DNA from: Amia ocellicauda
Lineage: Eukaryota > Chordata > Actinopteri > Amiiformes > Amiidae
Assembly (NCBI RefSeq): GCF_036373705.1
Contig: NC_089867.1
Coordinates: forward strand, 14,699,001 to 14,763,000
Direction: 5' to 3'
DNA length: 64,000 bases
The notes below the pieces were generated by a model that ran no database searches, was not told the DNA's origin, and was given only the letters and a program-made list of their open reading frames with translations. This document shows, piece by piece, positions 43,287-62,699 of the stretch (position 1 is its first letter; every line of letters begins with the position of its first letter). The translations under genes were made by a program, and so were the position numbers.

Positions 43287-43480
43287 GTTTGGAGGTCGGA
43301 GTTCATGTATGAAGATAAGATCCCGGCTGCCTGGCATTCCTCTCGGCTGACTCCCGCCCCGGCCGGCCCCCTCTCCGCCCACCGGCCCGGTCAACTGCAG
43401 GAGTCCCGCCCAGTGGAGTGGACTGTGCTTCTGTCAGAGGAGGACTGTCTTACTCTTGGGTGAAGCCAAAGTTTAGTGGA
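42350..43480 (-). promoter_or_regulatory. fam83h: CpG-rich promoter and non-coding first exon of fam83h
   Basis: A dense CpG stretch holds a minus-strand donor (GGCCAG then GTGAGA) whose exon ends at 42984. This fits a non-coding first exon running to about 43300, as in other FAM83H genes. A (CTG)10 tract at 43255-43284 (CAG on the minus strand) would lie in or near that exon. A plus-strand donor-like site (CCAG then GTAAAT) near 42692 could belong to a divergent non-coding transcript. Start sites are not determined. Confidence 0.55.
43255..43284. repeat. (CTG)10 trinucleotide tract
   Basis: Ten uninterrupted CTG units lie in the GC-rich fam83h promoter region. A poly-Leu reading frame across it is probably not coding. 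Confidence 0.95.
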
Positions 43481-46400
43481 GCAACGTCAACTTGTTGTAG
43501 TAGTAGCAGGAGCAGTAGAAGTTGTATGGTATGTGCACCTCTTGCAATGCAGTTTGAATATTTCATTTTTTTGAAAATAATTAGTATTGTCTGTAATTCA
43601 TGAACATGTCCATTTGGATTTAGTGTGTCAGGTAGTATATTGTTCATAGTTTCTCATAGGCCCTGCTGGGGCCTGGCTCCGGAAATATGATGCACGTGAA
43701 GTGAGGATTGCAGATCAGGTTTGACAGGCAGTGTGGGATGGCACCATACCCCCACTGTTTGCTTGAGAATACGCCAGCAGGAGTTCAGGGGAGCACGAAG
43801 GCGGGTGACCCTCACTGTGAACGACTGGACGGGTGAAAGGCCAGCTTTGTGGGGACCCTCTGCGGATCGTGAGAGGTTAAACAAAAATCTATCAGTGGAA
43901 TCTGTACCAGTATTTCCCTAAGACGTCGTTTCAGTTTCGGGTACTACAGTTCAGCCAGCTCCTCCCTTTTGTCAGCTCCACTACCACGGCCTGGCTCTTC
44001 TAGTAAGCCCTCACACACACAGTCTGGAACCCCACTTCAGCTCAAGTAGGAAAACAGATTGCCGCACACGTTGTCTTCAAGACGTGGGGAGAGATTGGCC
44101 ACGCATGAGAAGCGCTGGCTGTAATTCACTGGTACTGCTTAGGTTTGGGCAGGAGGGAGGTGGGGGGAGAGTCTGTGAGGCTTACATCTCAGGCCCCTCT
44201 TCTGTAGTTCCTGAACACAGTCCAATCACAGGCTCCCAATAGCTGCTCATCTTTACTATTGGGTTATTTAGAAGGTGCCTTTATCCACAACAACATCCAC
44301 AGTGTAACAATTACTCACATACAATGTTCCACACACACAATATTGAAATTCTAGTCAGATCACTATAAAGTACAGTACAGGTTTGCAGGTAGGAAACAGG
44401 TGGCATATCTTTTACCTGGAAACGAGAGGGTTTGAAAGACTGCCCTGTGTGGTGTGCATCACCGACAGGAGCATCTGACATTCTTGGCATACTACTAAGG
44501 TTGCCCATTGTAGAAACAATACCGTAGTAGAGCAAATTTGGAATATTCTTAATAGTTAACAAGGGAGCGAGGAAGATACAGCCCTGAAGCAGTGATATAC
44601 CAAACCCACAAAGATACTTACGAGTGTGCAGCAATACGAGTGCAGCTGCATTTTCATTTATTTTTTAATCACCCCTCTGGAATTAATATCAGCCTTTGGC
44701 ACGGTTGTCTGGGTCCAACTCTGCGCGATACACGAGGCCGCGTCAGCAGATAAACTGCAGCGCTCATGTCTGTTCTGTGTCGGCCTTGGTGCTCCTTTTC
44801 ATACATATTATCTGTGTCGAGGCTTGTACGTTTCAAACTGGGAATATTAAGCTGCTGTTTACGACAGGTAACCGAAGAGGCAGAATTGCACATCCTCCTG
44901 TTCTAAACAAATTATGTGATTAGACGTTAGTGATCAAGCAAAGGGGGTAGTTTTGTATGAAAGGAACAATCCCAATGGGGGATACTGCCAAATTGCTGTG
45001 CCTCAGTCTTACTACAGCAAACTCTACTGCCTACCCACCCCTCAGCAGAAATAAAAAACAGGGCATTAGTCACTCATTGTCATCACAGTATATACTGGAA
45101 TTAGTCACAGCTTCCAATTCTCACAACAGAGTAACTTCACTATTTGCAATTTGTTAAACAAAGGGCGTATTGACAGAGTATGTATTCGGCTTTGTTCATG
45201 TGACAGGCTGAACTCAAGGTGGAGGTAGCTGGATAGAGAGGAGGCTGCATGTGGTTGCTTGTTCAGCGTGGAGGCCAAACTTGAAGCCAAACACAGAAAT
45301 GGCACAACATTGGACAGGTGGGCTCCTGCTGCTAGTCACACCTCCCTCAGGGCAGCTCCCCGTCCTCAGTGCAGAGTTTACCGCAGCGCCGAGGGGGTTA
45401 ACAACATGTCCCACAGTGTCTGTCTGGCAGGGTGTGTCTTCACTGTGTTTTGAAGCTTAGCAACAGCGCAGGCAGGCAGGCAGGCAGGCAGACAGGCAGG
45501 CAGGCGACTGGGCCTGCAGGGTGTGGCTGGCAGAGGAATGCTCCTGCACAGCCTGCAGCTACGTCCCTCTGCACCGCACCGTGCACGGTCCCTCCCCAAA
45601 CCCCCACCTCTCCGGTATGACTAACCCCACTGCAGGGAGAGCAAACATGGCTCATCCAGTCTCAGGTAGCGCAGACATGAAATCCTGGGCTGGACTGCAG
45701 AGGTGGAGCAGCTGGCTGGAGCGTAGAGACACTTTGCCTCTTGGAGGAAACCTTGTTGATTTTGAAGTGCATGTGATCAGATCCCACTTGGAATCGAAGT
45801 GCCAGGAAACAACTGATTACACGATCTGCACAGACCCCACTAACGAGCGACAAAGGTGCCACACTGCGCCAAAACATGTGCAACATATGCAGGACCTCTC
45901 GCAATTGGTTTCTTTCTGTACATATGACAGAGATACAGACAAAACTAAAATAAGAAGAATTATTGTGTCTGAAAAGTAACCCCTTATAGTGTAAACAGCC
46001 ATTTCTATCTCCTGAGAGACACACTACACCTGAGATTGCTTGGGCAAGGAGTGTAGCACAACCGTTCTGTGTGCAGTAGGGTTCAGGCCAGGGTTAGTAG
46101 GGCTGTGTTCAGGTTCAGGGTAAAGGTGAAAGATTTGCATTAAAAAACAGAAAAATATCTTCAGCTAAATAGCCTTCTTTAAATTCCTGAGTTGTAGTGG
46201 CCACAGTGACTGAGCCTGACAGAGATTTAAACCTCAAAGGAAACATGTTTAGCCTCAAGAAAAATATTTCCTCATATTTATAGAAAACATATTTTACCTT
46301 GATTAGAGAAAGACGTCTTGTCACAAGACAATTCTTCACGAATTACTAGCACTTAAGTCTCCCATTAGTTTAATTAATGACTTTTTAGTGATTTATTCGG

Positions 46401-47450
46401 TTTCGTACCTGTAAAAGGTGAACCTGCATGGTGTTGAAGGTTGACATCTGGCTGGCAAGTGTGTGACAAGCGAGCTCACAAAGAAAAAGCACAGACACAG
46501 ACGCAAGCACCAGCCTCCAGTGCACACCCCTTCTTGTTCAGAGTCATCAATGCAGCGCATTCAATAATCTGAACTAAGATATCTGATACTGATTGAAGAG
46601 CGAGAGATAGAGAGCAAGAGATATGAAGGCAGAGAAATAAATAAATGAGGCGTGTGTTTCAGCTAAACAAACATAACAGCTTGCGAGTTGAGAACTTCGC
46701 AAGACGGGAACACGATTGTATGGCCTGTAAGTTGAAATCCTACATTGTCAGTCAGCGATTCATGTCAGGATCCGTTATCAGTGTTGAGACAGGCCCACTT
46801 ATTCTGCAGAAAAAACCCAGAGTGGGCAGACAGGGGGGCAGAGCAGCCTGTACACTCAACTCCCTGTGGCAATTAACCAATTAGTCTGTGTGGCAATTAA
46901 CCAATTACATGTAATTGGTAAAGAAGTAATCTTTATTTCTGCCACAGCAAGACACCAGCCCACAGCAGAAACCATACGGACATACAGGCACTTCATTAGC
47001 TTGTGCTGTGGCTCCAGCCGTAGAGCAGGGGAGCAAGGAGGTCTGAGAGACAGTTGTGGGGAGCCTTACCCTTAGAATGGACCCATCGGGGGCTACATTC
47101 ATAACCCAACACAGGAGGTGTGGCCTGTGCGCCTGACTGAGGGGATTGGGGAAGTATAACAGCTCTGCAATTTAACTAGACAGAGGCCACTCTGGCAAGA
47201 ACCAGTTTAACCTGCACATCTACAAACTCACCCAGAGCACCGAGCGTTATCTGAGCACAGCTGCTGCTGAAGGGTATCTGTGCAGAGCCTGTTACACTCC
47301 TGCACTTTTATTTAGTCACACTTCCCCGGTGCTGAATGTGACAGGTCCCTGCATCAAACGGCAGATATAATGCAAGTATTATGCTATACACAGCATAGCC
47401 TTTAGCCTCATATTTGAACAGACATGCTATATCTTTCGTTTTGGGGTGCA
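43481..47450. other. Intergenic region between fam83h and iqank1
   Basis: No gene is supported. It contains a (GGCA)n tract at 45469-45505, a short tandem unit (tggcaattaaccaatta) twice near 46867-46908, and unassigned sequence. Scattered open frames up to 152 codons lack homology that I recognise. Confidence 0.5.
45469..45505. repeat. (GGCA)n microsatellite
   Basis: About nine GGCA units with one GACA variant. Confidence 0.9.
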
Positions 47451-47479
47451 GTAGACTTGGGTGCCTGTATCACTGAATA

Positions 47480-47654
47480 GGGGTCGAGATAATAACAGAG
47501 GTCGCAGCCCATTGGTTGTCGATGGTCCAGGCCACGCCCACTTGCGCTCCGGCCTGCGTCGTCGCTGTGGAGACGTGCGAGTTGGGTTTTGTCTACAGGT
47601 TGACTGGGATTTGTGCTGCATTTTCTCTATTTATTTAAGACAACAAACAAACAG
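47480..47654 (+). promoter_or_regulatory. iqank1: Probable iqank1 promoter and non-coding first exon
   Basis: A GC- and CpG-rich block carries an inverted CCAAT box (CCATTGG near 47509) and a GC-type box (CCACGCCCAC). It is followed by sequence ending in a splice donor (ACAG then GTATTT) after 47654. The coding exon that follows opens after an acceptor at 48351-48352, two bases before the ATG, so a non-coding upstream exon is required; this is the best candidate. Confidence 0.45.
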
Positions 47655-48110
47655 GTATTTTTAATATATATTTTAAAGTCGTTCTGTCCTGGTATTTCCT
47701 GCTGGTTGTCATAGCCGCATATTGAATGACTATTACATTCAAAGAAACACACAGATACAGCAAAGGAGGGAGACGCAGGTGTTGTTTCACTGTATTTCCC
47801 CATTGCTTTAGTGTATTTAGTGTATTAGTATTTCGTGTTGTGTTGCATGCTGTCGTGATGTTGTTTGTCTGTGTCTCGGCTCTCTGGAGGAGTTGCAGAT
47901 AACTTCACATGTGCCTGTTCATTGGGTGACTTTTGATGAGCACATCAATTAAATACACAACATGTTATGTGGTGCATATGTCGCATATTGTGTGTTTCAA
48001 ACGAACAGAATAAAGAAAAGGGAGAGCTGTCTGAAGTACAAGGATTGATGTAATATTAATGTAGGAAATGGGTGCACAACAATTCACCCCCCACAAACCA
48101 ACATTTAATA

Positions 48111-48134
48111 ATGATGATGATGATGATGATGATG
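48111..48134. repeat. (ATG)8 microsatellite
   Basis: Eight ATG units in the proposed iqank1 first intron. Confidence 0.9.
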
Positions 48135-48354
48135 TCAACCAGAGTTTCACCCACACATTTAACCCCCTCCAAGTCCCCACTCACATTTTATGGGTGTATT
48201 GAGAATGTGTTGCAGTAGCTGTGTATTTATACTGCACATTAATGATAATAATAATGTTGTTTTATTAGTAGTAGTAATACTAGTACTAATAATCAGAAGT
48301 TGGGACATGGAGAGCAGTCCTGCCTGTTATATTGTTCTCCCGATTCTTCCAGGG

Positions 48355-55243
<6,889 letters not shown>

Positions 55244-56121
55244 GGGGTGCAGCAGGGGTAAGGAGTTCCTTTCCTACTAGAACAGGCTTGTAGCCCTCCT
55301 AGACTGGGAGTGAACATTTATTATTATTATTTCAAATAGGTTTCATATTAACTGCCTTCTGGGTGCATTAGGTTACAGTATTTATTTATGTTTATTTTTA
55401 AAAGAAAACAAGACATTTGTTTTATGTCACAATGTATTTTAACTGAAACTCATGCATCATCAGTGTAAAGAGAATAGTTGCTGTAAGAGCTGATATAAAT
55501 ACATTCAAATGAGCCTCGGCATGTGTTTGTTTACACAAAAAAAGAAAATCCTGAGGACAATAGGTGTCGTGTGGTTGACAGACAGAGCGGGGCAGCTGCA
55601 GATTTGGTATGTTTATGAAGCAATATTGCTCCAGTTCTTTGTGTGTTTGTGACACTGCCAGCACAATAGGAGTCATTTCCTGTCTCCTGCCAAGACCACT
55701 GAGTCACTATAGATGCTTACAGGTCCTTGTTTGGACAGATTGGACATTCATTTACTGTTTTCATGAGTATATGTGCCTTTCTATAATTAAAGATCCTGAA
55801 TCTACAAAGGGGGGCTGCATCTGTCCATATCCCTTCCCAGCTGGGGAGGGTTGTTAAAAACCTGCCTTGGCTGTGGTCTGCTGATCAGGAGTGGAAACAG
55901 TGGTCACATACATGCCCCTCTCGGTCACACACACTGACCGAATACAATTAGGCTGCAGCTCCTTAACTCATTACAACTGACACAATTTTTGATGAAATGG
56001 TTAGCAAGTGGCTAGGAAGGGAATAGACTGAAAGGCCAGATGTGGGACAGCCCACTCCCTGATCCAAGAGCACTTGTAGTTTTCTCCAGGGTCAGAGTGA
56101 CGGCCATCAGGGAAGCCCCCC
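55244..56121. other. Convergent intergenic region (iqank1 and F-lectin 3' ends)
   Basis: The stretch holds the 3' UTR of iqank1 (ATTAAA at 55786-55791) and of the lectin gene on the other strand. No extra gene is supported. Confidence 0.5.
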
Positions 56122-56830
56122 CTACAGGCAGCTCTCTTGCCCCGCAGGCACAGCCAGCACCTCCACCTCACACAGGCTGAGGATGGAGTTGACATTGTAC
56201 AGTGATATTGACACGAAGCGCCCCTGCATGCCCTGGCAGCACAGCTCCTGGGTCACCTGGTCCACTACCAGCTCACCACACCTACATACAGAGAACACAT
56301 ACACTGAGACACACACACAGAGTTAAGAGAGCACATACACTGAGACACACGTGACAAACTGAGACACACAGACAGACACACTCCACTCACTCACAGAGGG
56401 TTACGGTCGTGCGCTCTCCGACTCCCCACACGGACCTGTGCCCTGGCCAGCCAGGCCCTGCTGTTGGGGCAGCCGCGGCCGGTGACGCGGACAGTGGAAA
56501 CGTTGTGCTCGGCCAGCAGGTCCACCCTCCACCAGGGGGCATGCTGGAGGCGCGTGCTGCTGCAGGAGCCCTTGAGGGGGTCTGCCTCGGCGTTCCCGTC
56601 CACCGCATTGATGGCCTGGCCCAGCTCCAGCACCGAGGACTGCGTGGGCCGGCCGTACAGCGCTGCGTTACGCTCTGCACAGGAGACGTATATATATTAC
56701 CCCAGTGAGACATCAAGTGAGGGGGCAGTTACGCCAGTGAGACAGTGACAGGGCAGTTACCTGCAGGCAAGGCTCCACAGGAGTCTGCACTGGCCAGGAG
56801 CGGCAGAGTCCAGAGCAGGTACAGCTTCAT
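56122..56830 (-). CDS. F-type lectin (fucolectin-like), secreted
   Basis: Three exons on the minus strand (56830-56761, 56674-56395, 56281-56122) encode 169 residues, the size of single-domain fish fucolectins. A signal peptide (MKLYLLWTLPLLASA) is followed by one F-type lectin domain. Typical marks are NAALYGRPTQSS, the AINAVDGN loop, a GSC-x-ST stretch, PWWRVDLL, and the closing ISL...LCEVEV strand. The eel agglutinin binds fucose through one His and two Arg. Aligned from memory, the His position is Ser here, the Arg-Gly-Asp is Arg-Gly-Cys, and the last Arg is kept but shifted by one. Sugar specificity may therefore differ. F-lectins are secreted serum or mucus opsonins in fish, often in tandem clusters; only one copy is present in this window. 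Confidence 0.93.
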
Positions 56831-57536
56831 CCTCACAGCACCTCACCTCGGCACCGTAGAAACACAAGGCCTGTGCTAATAGTAGTAGTATGAGTGGCAC
56901 TATAATGAGAAAAGCAGCCGTATCTGTAACAGCACCAACATTGCGTCATCTATAGCGGTTTGCAATTATTGACATTTTAATAGCTTACAGAGAACAAAAC
57001 AGGTTGTTCTCACTCAACCCCCCCTTCTCATATCACCTCCAGGGCTCTCAACCGAAGGCTCGGGAAATGTAACAAGACTTATTTACAGCCTTTAAAATCC
57101 AGTTCTTCTGGCAACCTTCACCGTGTCATTACGCCTGTTGTAACAACACACGGACAATCTTTATATTCCCACTACGTTTACTATCTGTGATCCCAAATGG
57201 CAGTGGGGATTGGGGACACAGTGGGTCGCATACAAATCTGCAGAGACATTGCCAATACAGGTCTGTGCCTTTCTACTCCAGATCATGAATCCAACCCAAT
57301 CATTTTTTTACATGTATGATTACTAAACAGTAGTAATAAAATTTCATAGGCACAATATCAAAAATACACAAAGTGGGGCCTTATACTTCTATACAAATAC
57401 ATTAATTGCAATACAGATTATTATGCATTTTGCTGCTTATCATCGTCATACAAAATACACTAGGCAACACACATCTGGGGTGGGGGGGAAATACCTGAAC
57501 ACCTATCTCCCTGTGCAGCACAAATCTCCTACTCAC

Positions 57537-57612
57537 CTCCTCCTGGGCTATGTTGTGTCATGGCTCCTGGCTCTTCTGCTCTCGTGCAGAGGCAGCTGGC
57601 CGTTTTATAGAC
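57537..57612 (-). promoter_or_regulatory. TATA promoter and non-coding first exon of the F-lectin gene
   Basis: On the minus strand a consensus TATA box (TCTATAAAACGG) lies at about 57601-57612. About 30 bases downstream a short exon would start and end at 57537 before a strong donor (GGAG then GTGAGTAGG). A TATA-driven promoter fits an inducible secreted protein. The acceptor leading into the ATG exon (near 56848 or 56870) is not settled. Confidence 0.55.
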
Positions 57613-58671
57613 CTGTGAAGCCAGGAAGCCATTAGGGCTTTAATTATAGCGCAGATCCACAAACACACCTGCTCACAGGACCTGGCTGCGGTTTGTGTCG
57701 TTATTTAATTAGCAGAGCAGGCCGGTGCCATAGAGCGTGACCGAGGTACTCTCCCTCAGTCCATTAAACTGAAATGTTCACATTTACATGATCAAACGTC
57801 ACTCTTGTACTTTATCACACTCCACTACACTATACATAACATACTAGAAGTGTCACAGCCTCATATTTGACCCATGGTCCCGTTTGACATTTCTTGTTCC
57901 CTTATGACACTTTGAAGCCGCCTGCTACTGTCACAGGCAGAGCATTTTCAGATACTTTAAACTGTAGTTGCTTGTTATTTCATGTAAGGTTTGCTTGTAC
58001 TATGTAATATTGCCACAGCTGGAGACGACAGTGGAGTAGTTGCAAGAGACATCAAAGTAGATGATGGAATAAAGTTTTTTTTTTCTCCCTACTTAAACAT
58101 AGTTGGAGAAACTGCTGAGGTGCAGCCAAAGGTTTTGATCGTCATCCTGTTTACATGATACATCCTTAAAAAATGTTCAACTATGAACAAATTAGTTCTG
58201 AAACCCGACGCCACACAGCCCTGCAGGTGCAGCACGGTCCTCTCTGGATCCGTGTGTGTCAGCAAACAGCGGTAATCACAGGCAAGAGCTCGGGTTTCCT
58301 TCACTGTGCCACGGACAATGGACAGACGGTGCCCACCGAAAAAGATTCACAAAGCACTCGCCCCACAACATGCTGCCCTCCACTCCCGCATCCATGGTAA
58401 CGAAATTACAAACAGAATGGGAGAGCGCAAGAGAGAGAAGGGAGATTGCAGACTGGATTGGAGAGTGGGGCAGAGAGAGAGAGACAAAGAGAGGAAACAC
58501 CACTTACAGAAAGGAAACCCCACCCATCAAGGGAACAATGTTCAAAAACACCCAAGAAAAATAAGTATTTTTTAATGTATATAAAAAAAATGACAATGTA
58601 TATACATAAATATTTGTTTCTACCAAGTATAAAATACACCTCAATAAACAAATATTCTCAAAAAGGGATAG
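57613..58671. other. Intergenic region upstream of the F-lectin, downstream of the tubulin
   Basis: No gene is supported. A minus-strand ATTAAA (TTTAAT on plus) at 58571-58576 is the likely poly(A) signal for the tubulin gene, about 95 bases after its stop codon. Confidence 0.5.
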
Positions 58672-61600
58672 TCAAATCCCCACCCCCCGAGTGTCCCCCA
58701 CGGAGAGCCCCCTGGCCCCCACGCTGTACTCCTGCTCCACGGTCTTCAGGGTGTCCAGCGCTTGCAGGAAGTCGCTCTCTTCGCAGCCGTACCGCTGGTA
58801 CCAGTGCAGGTAGGCCCGGCTGTGAAGCATGACCCTGACGCGCTCGTCCACGCGCCGCAGCAGGGCGGCCGCCCCACTGTGGTTAGAGCACACTGTCAGG
58901 GAGCGCGAGGACGGGGAGGGATGGCGCCTCAGGACACTCCGGGGGTCTGGATTCAACACAGAGTGAGAGGAGGAGAGAGAGAGAGAGAGAAAGTACGAGG
59001 GAGTCGTCAAGACGGGCAGGAACCACTGTCCCTGAGGTAATGCTGTACGGTGACACTGTCCTGTCCAACAGCGTGTTCTGCTGCCACACACGGGCACCGA
59101 ACTCACCAGTCCAGTAGTCGACTGGGAAGGGGTTCCAGGGGACACAGCGGTGGCCCTGCCTCAGATTGTGGAGGATTCTGGGCGCGTGCAACAGGAAGGA
59201 ACCATCACGGTCTCCCCGGGCGACCGCAAGGACTGCCCTGCTGTGGTACTGGAGTGAGGCAGAGGTCAAGGGTCAAATCAGAAATAAATCCAAACCTAGA
59301 ATTTGAGTGGAGAGAGGGGAATCTGAAAAAGGGAGGGAGGCAGGAGGAGAGAGAAAGAAAGAGAATGATGGGGTAAGTAGTTCAGCATAGTGATGAGACT
59401 GCGAGAGCTAGTGAGAGGAAGGGACAGAAGGAGAGAGGCAGTGGGGGCCAGGAGGCAGTGTGCCGTGGAAGGATACTGGCTCCCCACAGGGGGAGTTTGG
59501 AGGCACAGTCTTGAGGCTGGAAGATGCCAGGCTCTCCCAGGGAGTGGCGTCGCTGGGGAAGACAAACACAATCTGGAGCTGAGACTCTGCAAATGCAGAC
59601 ATGGAGAGAGCGAGGGATTGTTTTGAGGAATCCTTAAATCCCAGCTCTTTAACTGATAAATGGTTCTATTCAGTTATTGAGATCAGTGGATCAAACACAA
59701 GACCCAATGCACTGCAGATCCCCATTCAAAAATGACCCAGCCTCCCTTTAACAGTCAAAGCCTGCACTATTCTAATGAACCAGGCATTGTGAGCACATTA
59801 TCAGGCTGCGAGTGAGCTCTGACTGGCCTGTCTGTGCTCAGTGCTGCCCCCTGCTGTCCCTACCTGCTGCAGGCCTGGCTGGTGTGCAGGAGCTTGGCGG
59901 CAGGGAGGGGGCAGACGGACCTCAGTAACTCCCAGGGCTCCAGCCCCAGACTCAGCCCACTGCGGAGAGCACACAGCCATGAGTGCAGCACTGTACATAC
60001 ACACTGAGAATATCACACAGTAAATACACACAGTAATGCATACACACAGCACAGTACATTACACATGCAACACACACAATGTTCAGATGCTAAAGTACCT
60101 ACCAGGATGTATACAACCAAGTCTTTTCACATGCCACAAAAATGTGTGGTAAACCAATTGGACACATGGCACCAAATCACCACCTCCCCGGTCCCCTCCC
60201 CCCCAGTCCCACGGTTTCTCCTCAGAAGCCCGATGTTGCCTCCTATTGGTGAGGTACCTGGCTGTGGTGAGACTGTGTACCGGCAACAGCAGACCTCCAA
60301 GGCAGGAGGAGATGTGCAAGTTCATGGCTGCCAGCGAGGTCTGGGCAGGGGCGCCTGGGGGTCCGGCCCGGCCCCGAGTCTGCACAGCCAGCGCCTGGCT
60401 TAGGGCCTCATCATTGTGGAACAGGAGCAGCCCGTCTGCAGAACTGTGGGAGAGACGGGGACAGACTCGCACACAGCCATCTGATATTGATGATGCACAA
60501 ACACAAGCACAATAGAGTCACCGTGCCACTAGGATTCAGGGCTGGACTGGGCAGGGCAGAGAGAGTGAGAGAGAGAGAGGAAAGACAGAAAAATACAGGG
60601 AAATATGGCATCGCTATGAACGGAAACCCAAACTACATTATACAGAGACAGACAACAGTGCGGTGTACAGAGAGACCCAGAGACACGCCTGTCCAGAATG
60701 AGTTTAAATACAAACAGAGCAATATTACCACACCTGTGCAGCGCAGCCAGGCTCAGCAGGGTGTTGTAGTGCTGCAGAGGGCTCTCTCCGCTCTGGTGCG
60801 GCGCCACCGACACGGACAGGATGTGACCCGCAGGAAACTCCTCACGGATCTTTTCACACAGACGAGCTCCCAGCCCTGCCGAACACGACACGACTGAGGC
60901 TACACACAACACGCGAGGCACGATCCAAACAGGCAGAAGCCAAACCAGAGTGCCCCGGTCTGGTTCTCAGAGCCAAAATCAAACTGCATCCCTCTCCCTT
61001 ACTCTGCTGGCCCCTCACCTGCCCCCGTGCCCCCGCTCAGGCTGTGGAACAGCACGGTGCCGCAGTAGCAGTCGCTCCGCTCCGCCTCCAGGCGCACACT
61101 CTCCATGGCGCGCTGCAGCAGCCCGCGCTCCCCCTCACCCCGCTGCCCATGATAACCTGCCGGGCCGAAACAGAAGTTCACACCAACACTGCACTGGATC
61201 CCTTGTACATGCCAAGAATCTATCAAATACTGTCCTTTCCAATCCAGGTCAGGTCATTAGTACAGCCATCACCTTCTCTCTCTCTCTCTCACCGTAAGCC
61301 CAGTTGCTGCCACGACCTCCCTGCCCCGCGATGACGTTCGACTCCCTGAGGCTCCTGGAAAAACAGTGGGAATGCTGTGACAGAGCCCAGCCCGTGCCAA
61401 ACACACCGGCCTCCCACATCACACACCTGCTACACCGTGGCCATGTTTTGGAAACCGAGTTTGACTTTGCAGAGGCAGATAATTGAGCACAGGCTTGGCT
61501 GGAAACTGAAACTGGAGACACTCCTGCAAAAGTCTGTATCGGTCATTTGAGGATATCGTGGATTCTAAGTAGATGCCAGAAAAAATACAAGAAAACTATA

Positions 61601-62154
61601 ATTGAAAAACTTTTTCAGTAGGAATTGGCAGTTGATTGGGGAGTAAGCAGGAGTAACTGGCAACTACAGTGAAATCAATGCCTCGGGTAAATGCGCTTGA
61701 AGAAGTTCACCTGCTTAACTTGAGTACATCAAGACCAGAGCAGCCATTACTCACCCCCCCTGCACCAGTTTCTGAGTGGCACGCAGGACCTTGGGCTCGC
61801 TGTCCACACACACTGCGGCCAGCTTCCCATCTCTGCCCCTGTAAGGGTACCTGCACACACACGCATAAACAGAGTTCAGGGGGGAAAAATAATATTATAG
61901 CATTCATTTTATTGCTTTCACCTAAACACATATTGAAATTATAGCAATATCTAACTTTGCACCCATAGCTTTACTTAAGCAGTTGTGGTACTTTTCCAGG
62001 AGGGAGAGAGAGAAGAGAGAGGAGGGGGAAATAGTATTTTGTAAGCCTACCTGTCTGCTGTCTTGTCCAGGCCTGGTCTCTCCGTCACCAGCCGCCACCA
62101 CTCCTGCCCGAGCTGGTTCCCACACTGACCCACATGGAGCCACACAGTCGACAT
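58672..62154 (-). CDS. Delta/zeta-clade tubulin, probably zeta-tubulin
   Basis: Ten exons on the minus strand: 62154-62051, 61850-61755, 61354-61293, 61156-61019, 60875-60734, 60443-60258, 59959-59864, 59584-59477, 59248-59107, 58946-58672. They make about 449 residues, the tubulin length. The T1 loop reads GQCGNQLG and the nucleotide-binding signature SGGTGAG. GRGSNWAYGY, LHSSADGLLLFHNDEA and RAYLHWYQRYGCEESDFLQALDTL align with human TUBD1. Overall similarity to TUBD1 looks too low for a fish tubd1 orthologue, which points to zeta-tubulin, a centriole and basal-foot protein kept in fish and frogs but lost in placental mammals. One join is out of phase by one base (exon 7 to exon 8); all others fit. 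Delta-tubulin is the alternative. Confidence 0.92.
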
Positions 62155-62699
62155 GCTGCCCGGCACGCTGAGGGGGGAAACTCGGGGGCACGGCCTCACA
62201 CCACAGGGGGCAGGCTGGACACAAAGCAAATGAAGAATAGACAATTGCAGAAGTGTCACTAAATACAGGCCAGGGATATAAATAAAGACCCCCTTTGCAC
62301 AGCAGGCTGTTGTGTATTAAAGTCGGGGGGATGGGGGGTTTGACACATTGACACACTTTATTGAGAAAAACTAATACAGATGTGTGTGCCATTAAAATCA
62401 CAAACAATAAACAATGTATTTCCTGCTTTCTGATAGTAAAACCAGAAATGGATCATACTGTGCAGTTTGTGCAAATAGTCTGTGAGTGTTATAACTTTGC
62501 AAACTAAATAATATCCACCATGACATGCCTGTTTAATCTCAACAGCAGTTGTATCGGGTTTCAAACAGTCATCCAGGCAAGACATGCAATGCTAGCAGTA
62601 TGATTATTTTTTACCAACCGCACAGCTGTAACCAAGACATGTTCATTCTCCAATACTCTTGGTTTTTGTATTTCCCTCCCAAAACGTACTGTATGACAC

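Noticed and set aside
42998-43350. Poly-Leu/Ser/Cys frames over the (CTG)10 tract
   Set aside because: They come from simple repeats in a promoter/5' UTR; no conserved protein is visible.
45469-45505. Possible CRISPR-like or VNTR array
   Set aside because: It is a plain tetranucleotide microsatellite; there are no spacer-repeat units, and the genome is eukaryotic.
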